This document shows, one piece after another, positions 59,869-64,000 of a stretch of DNA of 64,000 bases; the stretch's first letter is position 1; each line of letters begins with the position of its first letter. The position numbers and the translations under genes were made by a program. The notes below the pieces were generated by a model. It did not search any database. It saw only the letters and a list, made by a program, of their open reading frames with translations, and was not told the DNA's origin. Source of the DNA: Moritella sp. F3 (GTDB taxonomy: Bacteria > Pseudomonadota > Gammaproteobacteria > Enterobacterales > Moritellaceae); assembly GCF_015082335.1 (NCBI RefSeq), contig NZ_BLRL01000009.1:62001-126000 (forward strand), in the 5' to 3' direction.

Positions 59869-59898
59869 AGCTTTAAAATTAGCAACCTAATTTTAGCT
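59869..59898 (+). repeat. Hairpin in the rapZ leader
   Basis: AGCT(TT)AAAATTAG (59869-59882) pairs with CTAATTTTAGCT (59887-59898) around a CAAC loop, with a 2-nt bulge. It lies 41 nt before the rapZ start and could be a leader control structure or a protein-binding palindrome. Confidence 0.6.
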
Positions 59899-59939
59899 AT
59901 GGTAACGATATATTCGCTGCGCAGATATGGGGACAGAAC

Positions 59940-60803
59940 ATGAAATTAATAATCGTCAGCGGCCAATCAGGATCCGGTAAATCAATTGCTTTACGGGTAC
60001 TTGAAGACTTAGGCTACTATTGTGTAGACAACCTACCTGTTACCTTGCTCCCACAGCTACTACAAACCTTAAATGAAAAAACTGAAAAAGTGGCTGTCAG
60101 TATCGATGTACGTAACCTCCCAACTGACAAAAAAGAATTAAATGACATTATTACGGCGCTAAAAGCCAGCACCGACCTAACCAGTTTATTCCTCGATACC
60201 AATAAAGCTGTACTTATTAAGCGCTACAGCGAGACGAGACGACTACATCCATTAACCAAAGATGAGTTATCGCTATCTCAAGCAATTGAAATAGAGGAAA
60301 AACGCTTACGCCCTATCGCCTTGCATGCTGATTTGAAAATCGATACCACCGAGCTCAATATTCATGAGCTGAGCGAGCAAATCAAAGAACGTATTCTAGG
60401 TAAGAAAAATAATCAATTGGTGTTGGTCTTCCAATCATTTGGTTTCAAACATGGCCTACCAATGGATGCTGACTATGTATTCGACGTGCGATTTTTACCT
60501 AACCCACACTGGATCCCAGAATTAAAACCGTATACAGGTCTGGATGAACCGGTGATTAGTTACCTCAGCCAACAACCAGAAGTAATGAGTTTTGCACTGC
60601 AAATCGAAAATTTATTAACGACCTGGTTACCGCTGTTAGAAAAAAATAATCGCAGCTATGTCACTGTTGCAATTGGCTGTACTGGCGGCCAACACCGTTC
60701 TGTCTTTATTGCAGAGCAGCTAGCGAAATACTTTAAACTGCAAGATCGAATCGTGCAAACCCGTCACCAGACATTAGAAAAAAACAAACACAAGATCAGC
60801 TAA
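59940..60803 (+). CDS. rapZ: RNase adapter RapZ
   Basis: In E. coli RapZ binds glucosamine-6-phosphate and directs RNase E to the sRNA GlmZ, tuning GlmS and so amino-sugar supply for the envelope. The 287-residue product (E. coli 284) has the P-loop [23 protein letters not shown] (8-15 for GQSGSGKS), [36 protein letters not shown] and the C-terminal [17 protein letters not shown]. It is separated from hpf by a terminator and 210 bp, so it has its own promoter. Confidence 0.96.
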   Translation: MKLIIVSGQSGSGKSIALRVLEDLGYYCVDNLPVTLLPQLLQTLNEKTEKVAVSIDVRNLPTDKKELNDIITALKASTDLTSLFLDTNKAVLIKRYSETRRLHPLTKDELSLSQAIEIEEKRLRPIALHADLKIDTTELNIHELSEQIKERILGKKNNQLVLVFQSFGFKHGLPMDADYVFDVRFLPNPHWIPELKPYTGLDEPVISYLSQQPEVMSFALQIENLLTTWLPLLEKNNRSYVTVAIGCTGGQHRSVFIAEQLAKYFKLQDRIVQTRHQTLEKNKHKIS

Positions 60804-60949
60804 GCACTACCTTAGCCAACGTATTATCAATACCATATAATGAATTATGATATTTTATGTAAATGCTGATTATAAATACAGATTAAGCTAGAATTGTCCG
60901 CATCAGCGGGCAAGGTCTTGCACAAGAATAATAAGAATGGGGACGACAT

Positions 60950-62311
60950 ATGCTAGAACAAATGGAGCATGACAGTACACACCTGCGTTTAAGTGAAATG
61001 AATGAAGCGCTCGACAGCGGTATGTTTGTTCACGTAAAACGAATGCTCAACCAAACGCCCCCTTGTGATATTGCATTATTACTCGAATCATCACCACCAG
61101 CTGGCCGTAAAGTCTTGTGGCGGTTAACCGACTCTGAAATGCAAGGTGAGATCCTTGACGAGCTAAATGAAGACGCCAAGACCAGCATTCTAAAACTGAT
61201 GGATACTGAATCACTGGTTGCTGCAACGGAAGGTTTGGATACCGATGACCTCGCCAATATTCTCCGCAGTCTACCCGATAGCATCTATCAAGAAGTTATC
61301 ACGCAAATGGACACTCAAGATCGCCATCGTCTAGAAGCTGCTATGGCCTATCCAGAAGATACTGCCGGCAGCATCATGGATACGGACACCATTACTTTAC
61401 GTCCTGATGTCACTGTTGATGTGATCTTACGTTATATTCGTTTGCGTGGAGAATTACCTGAAGCCACTGATACGTTATACGTTGTCGATAAAGATGACCG
61501 ATTAATTGGCGATGTACCTTTAGCCATGCTACTCACGACAGATCCCAACAGTGTTATTAGCACCATCATGGATCGTCAAGCTGAAACCTTACCAGCCACG
61601 ATGGATACTTCTGAAGTAGCCAAACTGTTTGAGCGTCATGATTGGATCTCAGCCCCCGTACTTGATGACTCAGGGAAATTACTCGGTCGTATTACCATTG
61701 ATGACGTGGTTGATATTATCCGTGAAAATGCCGAGCATGACATGATGGGTATGGCCGGTATGGATGATGACGAGGATACTTTTGCTCCCGTTATCCAAAG
61801 TACCAAGCGTCGTACACTCTGGCTTGGGGTTAATTTAATCGCGGCACTCACAGCCGCATCCGTCTCGAATATGTTTGAAGCAACTTTAGAACAGCTAGCA
61901 ACATTGGCTATTTTGATGACCATTGTCCCTAGCATGGGTGGCATAGCTGGTAATCAAACACTTGCACTGGTTATCCGTGGTATGGCGGTTGGCCATATTA
62001 GTGATGAGAATAGTCGCTGGTTAATTGGTAAAGAAGCCATGGTAGGGGCACTGAATGGCGCTATCTGGGCCATCTCTATCGCTATTATCGTGTCATTATG
62101 GAAAGGCGACCCATCTCTTGGCCTGATCATTGGTGGCGCGATGTTTATTAATATGTCGATGGGCGGATTGGCTGGCGTCGTGATCCCCCTGGTGATGAAA
62201 AAATACAATATCGACCCGGCATTGGCAGGCGGTATGGCATTAACAACGGTTACCGATGTAGTTGGTCTATTTGCCTTCTTAGGCATGGCAACGTTGGTCT
62301 ACGGCGCTTAA
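60950..62311 (+). CDS. mgtE: Magnesium transporter MgtE
   Basis: Magnesium-selective channel/transporter gated by cytoplasmic Mg2+. The 453-residue product has the N-terminal superhelical domain (about 25-130), two CBS domains (about 135-200 and 200-260, including PEDTAGSIMDTDTITLRPD and APVLDDSGKLLGRITIDDVVDII), and five transmembrane helices with the pore motif PSMGGIAGNQTLALVIRGMAVGHI. It follows rapZ by 146 bp, in the place where npr stands in some relatives. No Mg-responsive leader was recognised. The ribosome site is GGGGACGACAT-ATG. Confidence 0.96.
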   Translation: MLEQMEHDSTHLRLSEMNEALDSGMFVHVKRMLNQTPPCDIALLLESSPPAGRKVLWRLTDSEMQGEILDELNEDAKTSILKLMDTESLVAATEGLDTDDLANILRSLPDSIYQEVITQMDTQDRHRLEAAMAYPEDTAGSIMDTDTITLRPDVTVDVILRYIRLRGELPEATDTLYVVDKDDRLIGDVPLAMLLTTDPNSVISTIMDRQAETLPATMDTSEVAKLFERHDWISAPVLDDSGKLLGRITIDDVVDIIRENAEHDMMGMAGMDDDEDTFAPVIQSTKRRTLWLGVNLIAALTAASVSNMFEATLEQLATLAILMTIVPSMGGIAGNQTLALVIRGMAVGHISDENSRWLIGKEAMVGALNGAIWAISIAIIVSLWKGDPSLGLIIGGAMFINMSMGGLAGVVIPLVMKKYNIDPALAGGMALTTVTDVVGLFAFLGMATLVYGA

Positions 62312-62348
62312 ATAACGACGGTATTTACATCACATAGTCTTATAAATA

Positions 62349-62380
62349 AAAAAGCCTGTGTTTCATAACACAGGCTTTTT
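62349..62380. terminator. Bidirectional terminator between mgtE and pmbA
   Basis: AAAAAGCCTGTG (62349-62360) and CACAGGCTTTTT (62369-62380) pair perfectly, extended by a TT/AA inside the loop, with U-tracts on both strands. It serves two convergent genes. Confidence 0.93.
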
Positions 62381-62407
62381 ATATTCAATACTTTTTACAG
62401 TTAATCA

Positions 62408-63748
62408 CTAGTTGCCCGCGATCTGCATTGATTCTAATAATGTAGACCCCATCAAAATGCTACTACGCACATCAATATCGCTACCCACTGCAACAATGTT
62501 TTTAAACATGTCAGTTAAGTTACCCGCAATCGTGATCTCGTGAACAGGATATTGCAGTTCACCGTTCTCAACCCAGAAACCCGACGCGCCACGGCTGTAA
62601 TCACCGGTAACAATATTCACGCCCTGTCCCATCAGCTCAGTCACTAATAAGCCCGTGCCCATTTGACGACAAAGTTGACCTAATGTTTCGCCTTTACCTG
62701 TCACGTTCCAGTTATGAATGCCACCAGCATGACCGGTTGTTTGCATACCTAACTTACGGCCGCTGTAGCTCGTTAATAAGTAGCTGTTTAAGATACCTTG
62801 CTCAACCACATTTAAATCTTTAGTGCGTACACCTTCAGCGTCATACATAGAGGATGCTAAGCCACCCATAATATGTGGACGTTCTTGGATGTTTAACCAT
62901 TCAGGGAAAATTTGCTCACCCAACTTATCCAGTAAGAAGGATGATTTACGGTATAAGCTACCGCCACTGATACCCATCACAAGTTGGCCCATTAAGCTAC
63001 TAGCAACATCATGGTGAAAAATGACAGGGACATTACAGGTATCAATCTTACGTGCACCTAAGCGGTCTACAGTGCGATTAACAGCTTCAGTAGCTATCTG
63101 TTCAGGTGTCCACAGTTTACTTGCGTCACGCGCCATTGAGTAGCCGTAATCACGTTCCATTGCGCCATCTTCTTCGGCAATCAATACCGAACTCATACTA
63201 TGGCGAGTACTCGCGTAGCCATTTACCAGGCCATGGCTATTACCGTAGACTTTAATACTGCTGTGACTGGTAAACGCACCTTCGCTGTTCACAATACGAG
63301 GATCTTGCGCTAACGCTAAACGTTCAGTCAGGCACGCTTGCTCAATCGCATACTCAGGTTTGATATCAATCGGGTGACATAAGTCTAAGTCTGTCGGTGC
63401 AAACGCCATCAGTTCACGATCTGCCAGACCTGCAAACTCATCTTCAGCGGTGTGCAAAGCGATATCTAACGCCGCAGCCACTGTGCTTTGAATTGCAGCT
63501 TCACTTAAATCAGATGTTGATGCATTACCCTTACGCTGGCCGCGGTATACACAAATACCTAACGCGCCATCATGGTTGAATTCTACATTTTCAACTTCAC
63601 CCATGCGCGTACTCACAGACAAACCCGTTTGTCGTGAAATAGCTACTTCAGCATCACTCGCGCCCGCTTTTTTGGCGATGTCGAGTGCTTGAGTAACGGC
63701 TAATTCCAATTTATTTTGTTCTAATGTAATTTGCTGTTTTAAGTTCAT
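62408..63748 (-). CDS. pmbA: Metalloprotease PmbA/TldE
   Basis: TldE-type subunit of the TldD/TldE zinc protease, which removes leader peptides from microcin B17 and degrades CcdA in E. coli. The 446-residue product (E. coli 450) has GASDAEVAISRQTGLSVSTR, VYRGQRKGNASTSDLSEAAI, FHHDVASSLMGQLV, IMGGLASSMYDAEGVRTKDL, HAGGIHNWNVTGKG and GVNIVTGDYSRGASGFWVENG. TldE lacks the catalytic HExxxH found in TldD, and none is visible here. It is divergent from the gene at 63,874. Confidence 0.96.
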   Translation of the reverse strand: MNLKQQITLEQNKLELAVTQALDIAKKAGASDAEVAISRQTGLSVSTRMGEVENVEFNHDGALGICVYRGQRKGNASTSDLSEAAIQSTVAAALDIALHTAEDEFAGLADRELMAFAPTDLDLCHPIDIKPEYAIEQACLTERLALAQDPRIVNSEGAFTSHSSIKVYGNSHGLVNGYASTRHSMSSVLIAEEDGAMERDYGYSMARDASKLWTPEQIATEAVNRTVDRLGARKIDTCNVPVIFHHDVASSLMGQLVMGISGGSLYRKSSFLLDKLGEQIFPEWLNIQERPHIMGGLASSMYDAEGVRTKDLNVVEQGILNSYLLTSYSGRKLGMQTTGHAGGIHNWNVTGKGETLGQLCRQMGTGLLVTELMGQGVNIVTGDYSRGASGFWVENGELQYPVHEITIAGNLTDMFKNIVAVGSDIDVRSSILMGSTLLESMQIAGN

Positions 63749-63873
63749 GGGCTCGTTTCAATTAGTTATACTGGATTTAGCATACCATGATGTGATAAAA
63801 ATTCCTGCAGCAACTGCGCAATTAGCAATAAACTGATACAATTAACATATCAATCGTTTTGAAAAAGAATATT

Positions 63874-64000
63874 ATGAGCGTAAGAGAACGAAATATTACC
63901 AGTGAAAAGTCTTACCGACGCGCTGAAGACGACGAGTTATATCAAAGTCGTGCAGAAAACAAAATTGAAATTGCCAAGACTCTGAAACTCGCTGGCGCGA
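63874..64000 (+). CDS. Probable ribosome biogenesis protein DarP/YjgA (5' part only)
   Basis: The first 42 codons of a gene running off the window; it reads MSVRERNITSEKSYRRAEDD then ELYQSRAENKIEIAKTLKL, with a charged, acidic N-terminus. In many gammaproteobacteria yjgA (darP), a 50S assembly factor, is divergent from pmbA, and its N-terminus is similarly acidic before a serine/lysine-rich helix ending in LKxLG. The resemblance in this short stretch is modest, and the assignment leans on context. The ribosome site is weak (GAAAAAGAATATT). Confidence 0.5.
   Translation, partial: MSVRERNITSEKSYRRAEDDELYQSRAENKIEIAKTLKLAGA

Noticed and set aside
60804..60949. Mg-sensing riboswitch upstream of mgtE
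   Set aside because: Only 146 bp with small weak hairpins; no conserved M-box features could be recognised.

Overview
The window is a dense stretch of core chromosome from a gammaproteobacterium. The genes match E. coli families closely in sequence and order, but the presence of a cytochrome bc1 operon, a pilABCD cluster beside nadC, moderate-to-low GC and AT-rich intergenic DNA point to a marine Alteromonadales/Vibrionales-type organism. A Moritella- or Shewanella-like genus is my best inference and was not tested. I see no phage, insertion sequence, CRISPR array, tRNA or defence island. Nearly every gene belongs to a recognised family.

Layout. 1-4.6 kb (minus): pyruvate dehydrogenase genes pdhR-aceE-aceF, with aceF cut by the window edge. 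5.0-6.4 kb (minus): ampD-ampE. 6.6-8.0 kb (plus): a membrane-anchored retropepsin-like protein and nadC. 8.4-13.7 kb (plus): type IV pilus genes pilA-pilB-pilC-pilD, then coaE and yacG. 13.7-35.6 kb (minus): mutT, secA, an M23 peptidase, lpxC and the division and cell wall (dcw) cluster, transcribed rsmH-ftsL-ftsI-murE-murF-mraY-murD-ftsW-murG-murC-ddl-ftsQ-ftsA-ftsZ. mraZ, usually first, is not present. 35.8-37.1 kb (minus): RNase P RNA (rnpB) and rsmI. 37.1-40.5 kb (plus): lpoA-yraN-diaA-dolP. 40.7-48.3 kb (minus): sspA-sspB, the bc1 operon petA-petB-petC, rplM-rpsI, coaA and zapE. 48.5-51.5 kb (plus): zapG, degQ, degS. 51.7-53.2 kb (minus): ibaG-murA. 53.5-62.3 kb (plus): yrbG-kdsD-kdsC-lptC-lptA-lptB-rpoN-hpf, then rapZ and mgtE. 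62.4-63.7 kb (minus): pmbA. A divergent gene, probably darP/yjgA, starts at 63,874 and leaves the window.

The theme is envelope growth. Precursor synthesis (murA, murC-F, ddl, mraY, murG), septal machinery (ftsL, I, W, Q, A, Z), the PBP1a activator lpoA, muropeptide recycling (ampD), and LPS synthesis and export (lpxC, kdsC/D, lptABC) sit beside secretion (secA) and periplasmic quality control (degQ/degS). Translational coupling is tight: TAATG or ATGA overlaps occur at ftsL/ftsI, murE/murF, mraY/murD, murD/ftsW, petA/petB/petC and kdsC/lptC.

The most interesting observations are in structure and gene content, not a new system: an in-frame 18-bp tandem repeat extending MurF; 21-bp-spaced direct repeats before the aspartic protease gene; A-tracts at exact 21-bp spacing upstream of rplM; a hairpin leader before rapZ and another before aceE; and absences relative to the E. 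coli order (mraZ, secM, mlaFEDCB, ptsN, npr). I found no convincing undescribed multi-gene system here.
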